Positions 44,120 to 54,949 of a DNA stretch of 64,000 nt are shown here, piece by piece. Numbering within the stretch: position 1 is the stretch's first letter; every line of letters starts with the position of its first letter. The position numbers and the translations under genes were made by a program. Source of the stretch: Selaginella moellendorffii. Taxonomy: Eukaryota; Streptophyta; Lycopodiopsida; Selaginellales; Selaginellaceae. The stretch covers positions 144,792-208,791 of the forward strand of contig NW_003314368.1 of NCBI RefSeq assembly GCF_000143415.4, read 5' to 3'. Below the pieces are notes generated by a model. That model ran no database searches and was not told where the DNA came from. It saw nothing but the letters and a program-made list of their open reading frames with translations.

Positions 44120-44275
44120 AGCTTCACAAAGCCCTAACCCTAATCGAATACTCTGGTATCTTTAGTTTCATGCTTTCTACGTGTCTCGCTGTGGTTGTTA
44201 CATGTGGCAAATTAGGAGCCGTTCATTGCTTTGAGTGCGTGGCGGGCTTTAGGGCATAGCTTTAGCCTTGTGACT
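44120..44275. promoter_or_regulatory. Bidirectional promoter of ataxin-3 and GPX genes
   Basis: Only about 155 bp separate the two divergent starts. The tandem telobox 'ccctaaccctaa' at about 44132 lies about 12 bp from the ataxin-3 ATG, probably in its 5' UTR. Confidence 0.5.
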
Positions 44276-45323
44276 ATGCGTTGTGGAGCTCGATCCATGG
44301 CGCTTGTCTCGGTATCGCTCGTGCCCTCGTCGCGTGGAGCTCTCGTCTCCACATCGGCCACAGCTGTCTCTGGATCCAGGCCTCGCAAGGTTTGGCTCCC
44401 GCATTTCCCTCGAGCTGCCGCCTCGAATCCGGCGCTGGTAGCGTCGAAATCGAGCGTGTTTGGGAGGAGATTGGCCCTTGGCGCTGTTGGAGCTGGCGTT
44501 GCAGCTCAGATTGCTTGGGGCGCGGGGAAGGCGTTTGCTTCCACGGCGACCAAGGAGAAATCCATCCACGATTTCACTGTCAAGGTATGGACGGGTCGAT
44601 TTGATGTTCGGGATTTTGATGATTTGGTAAGACATTAGAATATCGATGGGAAAGACATAGATTTGAGCATGTACAAGGGGAAAGTTCTACTCGTTGTCAA
44701 CATTGCTTCTCAATGGTGTGTGCTATAAACGTTTGAAAGCATCGGTTTTGACAAGGTTTTCTTTCTTTTTCTTATGATGTTTCCAGTGGATTGACTTCCG
44801 GGAACTATAAAGAATTGGTAGAGGTTCACAAGAAATACAAAGACCAAGGTAAGCTGTAAGCTACAAAATAAAACACTGCTCTTTCTTGTCTCTTGTCTCA
44901 GGCTTTGAGGTTTTAGCATTTCCATGCAACCAGTTTGGTGGCCAGGAACCAGGAACTAATGAGGAAATCAAGCAGTTTGCGTGCACCAGATACAAGGCAG
45001 AGTTTCCAATCTTCGACAAGGTAACTGCTTAAAGCGTTTTTTTTCCCTTCTCTAAGTCGTTTTTTTGCGATGAAGGTGGATGTGAATGGGCCATCGACAG
45101 CTCCAGTTTATCAATTCCTCAAGAGCAGCAAAGGCGGATTGCTGGGCGATAGCATCAAATGGAATTTCGGTAAATTTCTAGTGAACAAAGATGGGCAAGT
45201 TGTGGAAAGATATGCTCCCACCACTTCTCCCTTCCAGATCGAGGTAAGAACTCTTCCTGATTTTTTTGTCTTTTCTCTCTAAACTATTGTCCTCCACAGG
45301 GCGACATTAAGAAGCTGCTATAA
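44276..45323 (+). CDS. GPX: Plastid-type glutathione peroxidase (thioredoxin-dependent, Cys form)
   Basis: Six exons (about 44276-44584, 44639-44715, 44787-44848, 44902-45020, 45076-45243, 45300-45323). The first ATG gives 252 residues; the one at 44297 gives 245. The N-terminus is Ser/Ala/Arg-rich, then has an AFAS-like region after a hydrophobic stretch ([19 protein letters not shown]), fitting a chloroplast, possibly thylakoid-lumen, presequence. The core has [11 protein letters not shown] followed by GLT (peroxidatic Cys, codon split by intron 2; not selenocysteine), [20 protein letters not shown] with the catalytic Gln, the resolving Cys in FACTRY, and KWNFGKFLV with Trp-Asn of the tetrad. 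The family reduces lipid and other hydroperoxides. Confidence 0.95.
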
Positions 45324-45589
45324 AATTCTAAACCCAGGTTTTGGTGTAAATCTGATTGTGAGCATAATGAAGGAGCATGCGACTCTAATCCTACATGCAT
45401 GCAATTCAGTTCATTCTAGCAGCACGGAAGAACTTATTTTTTGAGAAACCTTTAAACATGGAGTGTCCATAGCCTGTTATTTTGGTGGCTCGCGGAGCGA
45501 GGAATTCGTTTTCCGGTCGGCTTAACATGCACCCAAGATTTTGTTACAATCAAATGGTTATCAGCATATATATGATATCATGTACAGTA

Positions 45590-46167
45590 TCAAGCAACAG
45601 GAGCGGGAGCGGGAGCAAGCTCCACACGATTTCGCTCAAGGCAAGGTCCGCTCGACGCTACACTCGAACTAGACCACACAATCACATCCAACGAATTTCG
45701 AAGCGTAAGACCTGTACCATTAAAAATCGTCATGGAACTCGCGCCTTGTCCATCTGTGTCGCTCCTCCAGAAGAGCGAAGAAGGACGATTGCCCTGGCGC
45801 TCCACTTGCAGCTCGAGCTCCAAGCTCCCGTTGGTGGTGAAGCGAACTATGCAAGTAACTGGGCTCGCCGGGGGTGCAAACAAACAGGCGACCCCCACAC
45901 AAGGCTCTGCCGTAGTGGCGGTGGAAGGATGGGAGCCTCTTGCTGGAGTTGGATCTGGCAGCTGCTGGAAGTGGTGTTGAAGAAGAGCACAGCCACAGCG
46001 GAGTTGTCTGGAGATCTCAGCCACTGTTGTCCTCCTGTTATCGAAGCTGTGCCATTTCCTTGAACAGTGATGAGTGCCGTGCTGAAGTTGCCATCGATTC
46101 GATCAGGCGTTAGTGATTCAACTTGAGCGCAGGTCATGGACGCAGACATCAGCAGTGCTGGAAGCAA
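45590..46167 (-). pseudogene. Bulb-type (B-) lectin-like gene, probably frameshifted
   Basis: Two overlapping minus frames together look like one secreted lectin-like protein. The first (from 46167) begins MLPALLMSASMTCAQVESLT, a likely signal peptide, and continues DNSAVAVLFFNTTSSSC. The second (to 45590) has VTCIVRFTTNGSLELEL, SSLFWRSDTDGQGASSMTIF and LRNSLDVIVWSS, which resembles the B-lectin pattern (WS-DT-GxG, NLxLxx, xxVWxS). The frame switch must lie around 45900-45970; there is no convincing intron there. With the LRR-like remnant just upstream this may be the broken front of a receptor-like protein. Identity is tentative. Confidence 0.4.
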
Positions 46168-46189
46168 GAGAAGGATTAGCTGTCTAGTC

Positions 46190-46460
46190 CTAGTAAATTC
46201 AGCAGGATCATCACGTCCTCCTGGACGGCATTGTTGGAGAGATCAAGCTCCGACAACCAACAAAGGTTTCCAAAGCCAGAGACAGGAGCTTGCCGGATTT
46301 GCCATCGTATACACTTTGAGCTGCATGGAGGAGATTAACACTCCAACTTGAGGCACCCAAGGAAGATCTGGAGAGGATCTAGAGACGTGTGTTGGAATTG
46401 GTTGCAGCACTCTTCTCCATTTACTCTACTGCGATTTTGCACCGGAAGAGTGTCAGATGG
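46190..46460 (-). pseudogene. Leucine-rich-repeat fragment
   Basis: One minus frame near 46190-46260 reads LCWLSELDLSNNAVQEDVMI, a good plant LRR consensus. Upstream, Cys and Trp residues (KLEC, PPCSSKCIRW) in the same frame recall the N-terminal cap of LRR receptor-like proteins, but stops interrupt. Too short to assign further. Confidence 0.4.
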
Positions 46461-46644
46461 AGCTGATTCCAAGAGTAGTGGCAAATGGAGTCTTCAAGAA
46501 ACTTTTGCAACTTGTAAAAAGCAGTTCTTTTTATTTAAGAAAAGAATTCAGTTTAGCAATTGTACGAAAGCAGTTGTCCTGAGATAACATACGAATGTGT
46601 TAAAGATAAAAAAGGTCAAAAACATTAAGGCAACCTAAGACCGT

Positions 46645-47088
46645 TTAATTGTTCCTTGTCACTCGTGGAATAGGATGATAATGAACATTTGGAAATATAT
46701 AGCCCATATCCCCTCTCCGTCGTATATGTCCTGGAAACCTTGGTAACTTGAGCTCGCCTGTGTCTTTCCTTACAAATGTCATAAAGACCCATTCATCTTC
46801 GTCTTCCACCCAAACAATTTGATGCATCTCCCCATCACGTTTATTCTTGACAATTGCACAAAACATAAGCATCTTGCCATAGTACACCATTTCAGGAAGA
46901 GAAGGGTATATTCGACCCTGGACAAGTTCATACTTCATAAAATACACCTTGGCAGTTGCATAGGGTGGATCAAACTCAATGGAATGCATTGCCTGCCCAA
47001 AACTATCTTCTTCAAGACTGCCCAAATGCATTCCCATGACTTCTCCAAACCCCATCTTGCTGGCAATCCTTCTTACCTTGCTCTCCAT
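46645..47088 (-). CDS. Uncharacterised small protein, 147 residues (multicopy family)
   Basis: Single-exon ORF beginning MESKVRRIASKMGFGEVMGM. The body is rich in aromatic strands (YATAKVYFMKYELVQGRIYP, MHQIVWVEDEDEWVFMTFVR), suggesting a compact beta-rich fold. The C-terminus is basic (GHIRRRGDMGYIFPNVHYH). The VWVEDEDEWVFM stretch faintly recalls the end of PB1 domains (W-x-D-E-D-G-D), but the rest does not fit, so I do not assign it. A fragment of a second member lies at 14395-14615, which supports a real protein family. Confidence 0.5.
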   Translation of the reverse strand: MESKVRRIASKMGFGEVMGMHLGSLEEDSFGQAMHSIEFDPPYATAKVYFMKYELVQGRIYPSLPEMVYYGKMLMFCAIVKNKRDGEMHQIVWVEDEDEWVFMTFVRKDTGELKLPRFPGHIRRRGDMGYIFPNVHYHPIPRVTRNN

Positions 47089-47560
47089 CTGTCAAAACCC
47101 TATTCCCAAAAGACCTTCCCATAAAACCTACTTTTATAGATGGTTGAAAAGGGCGAAATAATCTAGATTGATCTTCTTGTTTTCTCCAAGCTTTGTTAAG
47201 AATTCTTCTTATGCTATCAAAGATCTCGATTGTGTTTGCCAGCATCAGTTCCCTACTCATCCCTGCTAATTCTTCAAGAAGCTAAACAGCAAATGGAATT
47301 TTGGGACAGGCTTTGGGTGAATCCTCAAAGGGTGTTCTAGCTCTAGAAGAAAAAATGGGGTGTGGGATCACTTGAAGTAGATCGATGCTACTGAGAATAA
47401 AAAGCATCGAGCCAAGCATAGCAAATCCCCGCGCTTCGCTTCCATTTAGGTGATTCCGCAAAGCAAACCGCCCATATGCGCGGCGGCTGCTGTAAAGACC
47501 ACCACACATAAACCCTAAACCTTGCCCACAAATTAGGGTTCTTCGTTGGGAAGAGAGAGA
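47089..47560. other. Intergenic region before the HST gene
   Basis: No supported gene. The telobox AAACCCTAA sits at about 47510, 50 bp before the HST start, with 'aaattagggttc' at about 47530. A 75-residue minus ORF (47282-47509) overlaps the promoter and has no family resemblance. Confidence 0.4.
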
Positions 47561-49218
47561 ATGCAGGTCGGTTTCAGGGTTGGAGTGGAATGCTTGATAC
47601 GAAATCCGCAGCTAGGAGCTCAGATTTTTCCCCGGCAGGGCCTTAAGGTAGAGATTTTGATGGAATTTACGCGTGGATTTGGAAATTCTCATTCCTGTGA
47701 GGCAGGAACGAAGAACCAGAGTAATTTGCAGCGTTTCTTCTGGAACTGGAAGCGATTTTGCTGAATATAAGTCGAATGAGGTGTGGTGGAGAGGATTTTT
47801 TTTGGATTTCTCCGTGCACTACTAGTTTTCTTTCAGGAGGAAGAAGCGTCGGTGAGGCAGAGATTGGAGAATTTCCGAGACGCGTTTTGGAGGTTCTTGC
47901 GTCCTCACACTGTTCGTGGAACCATCATTGGAAGCACGTAAGCTTTATCTTCTCTAGTTTTTGCTCGTGACACTTCAAAACTTTTTTAGATCTTTGGTAG
48001 CAAGAGCTCTTTTGGAGAATGCTGATTGTATCAATTGGTTCCTCGTTCCAAAGGCTCTCAGGGGTCTTCTAGCACTCATCTGTGGAAACGGCTACATTGT
48101 GGGAATCAACCAGATCTACGACGTTGGCATTGACAAGTAAGCTTTCTCCTCGACGATAAGAACGAAAGAAAACTTACAGAATTCTCTGCTTTCTAGAGTG
48201 AACAAGCCTTTCCTGCCTATAGCAGCGGGAGATCTCTCCGTGTCCACTGCGTGGACTCTGGTACTGTCTCTCGCTGTGCTCGGCACTGGAATAGTTGCTA
48301 CAAACTTTGGCCGGCTCATCACGTCGCTCTACGTCCTTGGCTTGGTTCTGGGAGCCATGTACTCGGTGCCTCCATTGAGGCTCAAGAGATTCGCCGTTCC
48401 AGCCTTTCTGATAATTGCTACGGTAAGAACTTATTTGTTTTACACACCAGAAGTTTCTAAGTTCCTCGTCCCAGGTTCGTGGATTTCTCTTGAATTTTGG
48501 TGTATACTATGCAACGAGAGCTTCTCTCGGCCTTCCTTTTGTTTGGAGGTATACAGCTTTGGATCTGGTTTTAACATAATTCGTGTTCCTTGTGGTACAG
48601 TCCCCATGTCATCTTTATCACGGCCTTTGTGACTTTGTTCGCGACTGTGATAGCAATCACCAAGGATCTTCCTGACGTTGAGGGTGATCTGAAGTAAGCT
48701 CCTAACACTCAGCCCCAGATAAGTGTTCGTTTTACTCTAGTTTCTCATTGGATTCTTCGTTTGTACAGGTTCAAGATCTCTACCTTTGCAACAAAGCTCG
48801 GCGTACGCAATATATCCTTGCTGGGAGCAGGACTTCTGCTAACAAATTACATTGGTGCAGTTGTTGCTGCTTTTCGTTTTCCACAGGTAGTGCTGAAGAA
48901 ACTTTCCAAGGTTTCCTGATTCTTTATCGCAGGTTTTTAATACGGGTCCTATGGCTATCACTCACGGGATACTGGGAGTTTGTTTGCTCTACCAGGTTCG
49001 AACTTTTCTTTGTAAAACTTGACAAACAAACTAAAATGTTTCTCTTCTCGCAGCTATGGCTGCTGGAGTCTGCCAAATACTCGAAGGTAAGTCAGTTACT
49101 TCCAGACAAAACTTTCACTGGCTTTTTAAACCTTTGATCGCAGGAAGCCATCTCTACATTCTATAGATTCATCTGGAATCTATTCTACGCAGAGTATTTA
49201 GTCTTCCCAGCCATCTAG
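47561..49218 (+). CDS. HST: Homogentisate solanesyltransferase (plastoquinone biosynthesis)
   Basis: Eleven exons (about 47561-47647, 47706-47780, 47837-47937, 47990-48136, 48197-48422, 48475-48548, 48601-48693, 48769-48886, 48933-48995, 49054-49086, 49144-49218) give 363 residues. The N-terminal ~60 residues are a plastid transit peptide (ending around VICSVSS). The UbiA-type core has [35 protein letters not shown] followed by [14 protein letters not shown] with the first N-Q-x-x-D-x-x-x-D prenyl-diphosphate site, the second acidic site in [11 protein letters not shown], and the diagnostic end [17 protein letters not shown]. The similarity is to HST rather than the tocopherol-type HPT ([20 protein letters not shown]). 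It joins solanesyl diphosphate to homogentisate at the chloroplast envelope. Its stop codon is 3 bp from that of the next gene on the other strand. Confidence 0.95.
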
Positions 49219-49221
49219 AGC

Positions 49222-52200
49222 TTACTCTTCATACCACCTGCTGAGATTTTTAGCGCCTTCACCTGTGCCGACATTGCTAAAGTATTTTTTCCGATACTCA
49301 CTCACCAGCCTGTCGAGTTTGTCTTCCTCTTCATTCCCTTCGTTTTTTCCCCTTCGTCTCTTCTTCTCATCCGGTGCAGCCAGAGTCTCCCTGTGCATTC
49401 CTTCACCTTGTTTAAATCCCTTCTTGCCATGTGGTTTCGCTGGAGTTTGAGCGTTGTCCATCTTCCTCTTTTTGCCCTGCGCTTTTCCTTGCTTGCCCGC
49501 CCCTCCCTGTGGCTTCTCTTGTTCGCCTCCCCCATTTTGAGCCTTGTCCCTCTTTTTTCCCAGTGGTTTTTCTTGGTTGCCTTGTCCTTGATTACTGTCA
49601 CCATTTTGAGCTTTATCGTTCTTCCCCTTTCTCTTCTTTCTTTTCGACTTCCGTCCATCAGCTTCCACTCCATCATCGTTCGGTTGCCTTTTACGTTTTC
49701 CTCCGGGGCTTCCATTACCAGTATCGTCGACTCTTTTGCTTGTTGGTCCCTTTGAGTTTGGTCGTAACTTCTGTGCAGCTAGCCGACTCTCCCTTTTCTT
49801 CATCCTCGCTACATTCTCAATCGCAAACTCTACGATTGGTCGTTTCTCCGAACCGAAAGTTTCTGCGTATACACAAACGGCCGAGAAGAACTTGAACCAG
49901 ATAGATTAAAAACAAGGAGTACCTGGATTGTTATTCAAAACTCGCAACCCGACGATCGCGTGTTGGTGCTCAGCAAACTCTACAAAGCCTGTTCCTCGGG
50001 AGTTTTCCTTATCGTCAGTTAAAAGTTTCACCTGCCAAGAGACTCGTCGACGTTAGAAAGGAAAGTTTTCGAGAAGTAGAAACTGCACACCTGTTTGATC
50101 ACAGGACGCTGCTTTGTCGCCCGCGAAACAACTGCATTTATAAACAGCTGCTTCACGTCCTTCTCGCTCAAAGTTCTTGGAAAGTTATGTATCGCGAGCC
50201 TGGTTTTCGAGACATGAAAATTCGGACTCCTCAGTTTTGTTGCCTTCTCTGTTTGAAGCCTGTCCAAGGATCGATCAACAAACAAAAGCAAACAAGAAAA
50301 TAAAGGGAGAACGAAAGAAAGAACATACGCTGAACGCTTGAGTAAGTCGGATTTTGAAACACCATGCGCGGCTTCTGTTCCTGGTTCTATATATCCTTCC
50401 TGGAAGTTTAATGAAGTTAATCGTGGACAACGCTACGATCATCACGTACCTTGAGCAAGTGGAGGTTTCGTTTATCATGATCTCTTTCCTCGATGGATTT
50501 CTTCGTGGAGATTTCCCGGGCAGCGCCCCGATCGACAGCAAAATGAGCGATAGGATACTTTCCAGCAACCGAGAAACTAGAGTTCCCTTCTTCGGCGTTC
50601 TTTGTGGCTCTGGCTAGCGCTTCGGCGGCTTCTCGAGTAGCAAACTCTACAAATGCTGTTCCTTTTGGTTTTCTGGAATGGCAACCATTGAGAAAACAAC
50701 AGGTAAAATAGAGTAAAAGGAAGAGAAAATACTTACTTTGTTGCGGGATGAAGCACGAGACGTAACGAGGTCACGTCTCCAAATTCCGAAAACTTTTTTT
50801 TCAAGTCGTGTACTTTCGCATCCGGTGGAAGGTTGCGAACGAAGAGTGTTCTCTCCATGGAGTTTTCTTCCGGTGGCTTCGCAGCTAGAGGCTTTTTCAC
50901 CTCTCGGGAGGCCGCCATGGGACTCTTTCGGTCCTCGTCACCGTCCTTTGCTTTGCCTGGCTCTGTCACAACTTTGCTTAACACTTTACTCACCAAGTTC
51001 TTCTCGTCTAAAGGTTTCTCCTCCTCTTCGTCATCTTCCTCGTCGTCTTCTTCATCCTCCTCGTCTTCTTCTTCGTCACTCACAATTCCATCCGATTCAC
51101 TCGCTGTTTCATTATCAAGGTCGCTGTTCTCGGCTTTCTCTTCTTCTGCGAGCAGCCAGAAAGGAGATCAGCGTTTGGACTTGCTGGGAAAGTGAAAGAG
51201 TAAATATTCACCTGACTTGTGGACAATGTTCTCATAAGTCATTTTCGCCACAGCCCAGTCAACAGCTATAGTTCTGTTTGCAATCTTCGTGCCGTTCAAA
51301 GCCTTGATGGCCTGAAAAATATGGTGAGCTAAAACTGAATATCGATTTGCTGGCGAGAAGGAACCTTTTCGGCGTCATTTTTGCAAGTGTAGCCTATGAA
51401 CGCAAAGCCTTTCGATCTAAAACACTGAACACAATTACTACTTGCAAAAGGGAGGATTTTTCGTTTACTCACCGACCATCCGGATTCCGGGGTACTGTGG
51501 TCTCCCAGACAAAGCCAGCAGCTGAAAATTTTTCTTTCAACATTGCATCCGTCACCTGGTTAGAAAACTCGACGATAAGAAAATGTCGCTAAAAAACTAA
51601 CGTTCTACCTTGAAAGGCAAGTTGCGAACAATGAGCCTCCACTTTTTGAGTTTTGAGCCCTGCGCGGATGCAAAACCACAAGCTTACGAAAAGTTGTTTA
51701 AGACAATTGTCTACCTCTCCTCCCAATTGCCTGGCCCAAAACACTTCATTGCCGAGTTTTTGGAGATGGTAAGTTGCAACGGCCTGCCGAGCCGCCGTCA
51801 CTGATGTAAAAACTATAGCTGCAGCAGGAAGCTTGCAGCCATCCCGTGAAAGTCCTGATATAAAAGAAGTTGAAACTTTGGAAGACACGAAAAGATGATG
51901 ACAGTAAAATTACCATGCTGGTTGATATACGCTTCCGAGAGATTTTTCTCGACACTTTCGACAGTTCCCAGCTTCTTGGCAAGAGTTAAGACTGCTTCCG
52001 CTGTTTCCGAGTCTCCCAAGTTACCGATCACTACTGTCCTTGCAGGTCTGCAAAGACAACAAAAGCCTCATAGAATGTTAGAACTTTGAAAGGAAGAAGG
52101 AAAACGAGAACCTTTGTTTTTCGGACGCTGCATTCTGAGAAGAGTCAGCAGTCTCTTGGAATTGAGAAGTCCTTTTCTTTTTGGCTTTCGCATGACTTTT

Positions 52201-52856
52201 TGCGGTGGCCTGCTTTGGCTTTTCTTCTTCGTTGATGACAGCAGGAGTTTCGGGTTCTTTCTCACCACCATTTTGCACTGTGTTATTTGCAGCCTCGGCC
52301 GCGTTCTCCTGGCCAGCCGCTTCCGTGGTTCCACCCTGCCTTTTCTTCCTGCGTTCGTTAAGCGATGGACGCTTCCTTGCAACCTCGACTTTGATTCTAC
52401 GACCCTCCATGGAACTATCATTCTTCGAAGCCACAGCACGCTGGGCATCCTCAGCAATCGCACTACATTTTTGCGAAACAGTCAAGGAAATCGAAGAGAA
52501 AACATAGCACTTACAATTGCACGAATCCAAATCCCCGGTGCTTGTCCGTTGCTTCATCCAGAAAACAAGAAAATCAAACAAGTCAGCAATGCGGGAGGAC
52601 GAGAGCGAGCGAGCGAGCAGCACGAAAAGAAGAAAACAAAGAAATACATACCTTTATCTTTCACTGTGAAAGCGCGACGAACGGGACCAATATCACTGAA
52701 TGCCTCTTCCAGCTGCCAAAAGAGAGAATGAGACGATCATACAAAGACGAGGCGCCGAAATACCTGCGCATCGGAGAGCGTAAGCGGCAATCCTCTGACG
52801 AAGACTGTTCGCGCATCGATCTCGTTTTCTCGCTTCGCCTCTTTCTCGTCTCCCAT
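49222..52856 (-). CDS. RBM28: RBM28/Nop4-like nucleolar RNA-binding protein with multiple RRMs
   Basis: A multi-exon minus-strand gene; the first exons are about 52764-52856, then one beginning LEEAFSDIGPVRRAF. RRM1 spans DARTVFVRGLPLTLSDAQ to FVQFAIAEDAQRAV. A degenerate second RRM is ARTVVIGNLGDSETAEAVL. RRM3 is KWRLIVRNLPFKVTDAML with KGFAFIGYTCKNDAEKAI. RRM4 is MERTLFVRNLPPDAKVHDLK with GTAFVEFATREAAE, and a last RRM is TRLAIHNFPRTLSEKDVKQ with GTGFVEFAEHQHAI. An acidic stretch (EEDEEDEEDDEEDDEEE) lies between RRM3 and RRM4. The tail is a long Lys/Gly/Gln basic repeat (QGKKRKMDNAQTPAKPHGKK) ending AKNLSRWYEE. Domain order fits Nop4/RBM28, which act in large-subunit ribosome biogenesis. 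I did not fix all about 14 exon borders. A decayed partial copy is at 58.2-59.5 kb. Confidence 0.9.
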
Positions 52857-52922
52857 TGAGGCTCGCGAAATTAGGGTTCTTCGAAGAGGGGTTTTAGCAT
52901 TTAGGGTTCTTGGCTCTAGATC
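52857..52922. promoter_or_regulatory. Very short bidirectional promoter with teloboxes (RBM28 / UreD)
   Basis: About 66 bp between the two ATGs, holding 'aaattagggttcttc' near 52869 and 'catttagggttcttgg' near 52899. Both 5' UTRs must overlap or start inside the opposite gene. Confidence 0.5.
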
Positions 52923-54216
52923 ATGGAAATGCGAGAGAAATGGACTGGAGAGCTCACTGTGGAGCAATGCTGTAGCCGCGCTGCTGCTACGCGCGCCTAT
53001 GCCCGCTATCCGCTCAAGCTCGTGCTTCCATCCAAGGTAAGCTGGATCCAAAACTTCGCGAATTTGCGGTAAGAGTGGAAATTTTCCATTTCCAGGTCGC
53101 TTGCTCGGGGATCGATGCAGTCTGGGTGTATTTAGTGACTTATGGCGGTGGAATCGTGTCCGTGAGTGTTGATTCTCGTCCTTTTTTTTCCTTCTTGATT
53201 CTTTTTTTCTCACAGGGAGACTCGATCAGCTGTAAAGTTTCTGTGGGAGATCATTGTACTCTTGTTCTTACGACTCAATCTTCGACCAAGGTACCTACAT
53301 TTCTGTGCTACGAATTTTTCTTCCTTGTTGAAAGCTTTCTTTCGTTGTGTATGTTTTTTGGTGAAGATTTACAAGGCAGTCCAAGGCAAATTCTCCGAGC
53401 AAGTTTTCAAGGTACCAGTGTCATTTCTTCTTCCACATTTCTAGCTAAGATCTTTTTCTTCTTGGTTTTGTCAAGGCTCTCGTAGCGAAGGATGCTCTTC
53501 TCGTGATGATGCCGGATCCCGTCACATGTTTTGCAGCCGCGAAGTACAAACAGATCCAGCACTTCTTTTTATCGCTCGATGCCAACCTCGTTCTTGTGGA
53601 CTGGTTTACAAGCGGGCGAAGAGAACGCTGTGAGGTTTGGGCGTTTGAGTCCTTCAGAAGCACCAACAATGTTTACCTGGATGGCAATCCCGTCTTCCTG
53701 GACACCGTAAGCTTTCCTCCTTGTTTCATTCTTCCCTAACTTTCTCGTTTTCTGTTGCAGATGAACTTAGAGCAGGACGTAAGTTTGCCAATATCGTCGA
53801 GGCTGCAAGACTTTCACTCGGTTGCGATGCTCGTGATTTACGGGTAAGTTTCTTTTGTTACTTCCGTTTCTCTATATTTTCCTCACACTCTTGGCCTAAC
53901 AGTCCTCGCTTATCTTCGATCCGGAAGCGCATTGAAGAGAGAGTTGGAAGTCAATGTGAGGAGGCTGTAAGAAAGAAGAAGCACAGATCATCAACGCATG
54001 GAAGATTGTTGTGTTCGTTCAGTTCGTTTGGACCATCCGTAAGTAAATATCTGTTTCAGCTTGCGGGAGGAAAAATAATTGTGACATTGTTTGCAGGACG
54101 CTGGCCTCGTAGTTCGTGTTGCAGCAGTCGAAACAGAACTGATATATGACTTTCTCAAGCAGGAACTGGCCGAGCTGTCGGACTTAATAGGTGCTCCTCC
54201 ATACTATGGCAAATAG
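52923..54216 (+). CDS. URED: Urease accessory protein UreD
   Basis: Eight exons (about 52923-53036, 53096-53161, 53216-53290, 53367-53411, 53476-53706, 53761-53843, 53903-54038, 54097-54216) give 289 residues. Family motifs in order: REKWTGELTVEQCCSRAAAT, YPLKLVLPSK, VWVYLVTYGGGIVSGDSISC, TQSSTKIYKAV, DALLVMMPDPVTCFAAAKYK, LVDWFTSGRRERCEVWAFES and FLDTMNLEQD. The tail is the plant-type AAVETELIYDFLKQELAELS. UreD (bacterial UreD/UreH) works with UreF and UreG to deliver nickel to urease in the cytosol. The length matches plant UreD. The gene shares its promoter with RBM28. Scrambled pieces of its exons recur at 55.8-55.96 kb. Confidence 0.95.
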
Positions 54217-54332
54217 TCCACACAAACGCACGTTACGAAGCAGGAGAGAGCATCGCAGCCGTTAGACAGCTGCATCCTACGGTAGTCCTTTGCAGCCGTT
54301 AGAGTCATTGCTTGGGATCTCTTCTTCTCTTT

Positions 54333-54882
54333 ATGGCCAAGAAGAAATGGGAAGACAACGACTTTGATCCACATTGTCCAACACTTCTCCAACAGGTGCG
54401 TTTTTAATCCTCGCGCGTCTTCATCTTTTTCCTCCTCTTTTGTTTTGCAGGTCCTCACGTACAAGTCAAAAACACGTCGCCTCTTTTCTCCGTGGACGAC
54501 TTCGTCGGACTCCTCGGCTTCGATCGAGAGCTACGGGTCCACCGAATCGCGGGGCTCGTCCGACAGCCGTCTAGACGATCTCATCAACGCTGCCAATATC
54601 TCCTCGTCATCCTCTTCCGAAGTCTCGGCCATTCTAAAGTCACTCGCAAACTCCGACGACGAAGAAGACCTATCCATTATTAAAGCACCACCAAAAGCAC
54701 TCACGCTGACGAGATTGGCCTCTTCAAGTCCAGACGTACGTATGCACCGATGCTTCTCATTATTTTTTCTAAACTCCACCTCTTTTTCTTCCTTTCTTGC
54801 CTCACAGAAAGAAAAGGTGGAAGACAACAAAGCACAAATCATATCCACGACTCCTCCTGTTGGTAGTCAGTCACCGTTGTAA
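54333..54882 (+). CDS. Small Ser-rich acidic protein of unknown function, 140 residues
   Basis: Three exons (about 54333-54395, 54451-54735, 54808-54882) with clear splice sites. It begins MAKKKWEDNDFDPHCPTLLQ, then VLTYKSKTRRLFSPWTTSSD, a Ser-rich middle (ISSSSSSEVSAILKSLANSD) and an acidic patch DDEEDLSIIKAPPKAL. The conserved-looking short helix SEVSAILKSLANS and the absence of a signal peptide suggest a nuclear or cytosolic disordered protein. No family recognised. It starts 117 bp after the UreD stop on the same strand. Two pieces of a decayed copy, one of them inverted, lie at 55.95-56.55 kb. Confidence 0.6.
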
Positions 54883-54949
54883 AGGGACCCCACTCTACAT
54901 AGTAGCCTTGGACTGCATAACTCGAGCACAGCTCCTCCACTCCACTAGA

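Noticed and set aside
43566-44137. Arg-rich 169- and 149-residue ORFs over the ataxin-3 gene
   Set aside because: GC-rich codon usage of ataxin-3 leaves other frames open; the catalytic Cys-His-Asn frame is clearly the real one.
49265-49895. Plus-strand Ser/Phe/Leu-rich ORFs over the RBM28 C-terminus
   Set aside because: Complement of the Lys-rich tail; hydrophobic low-complexity artefact.
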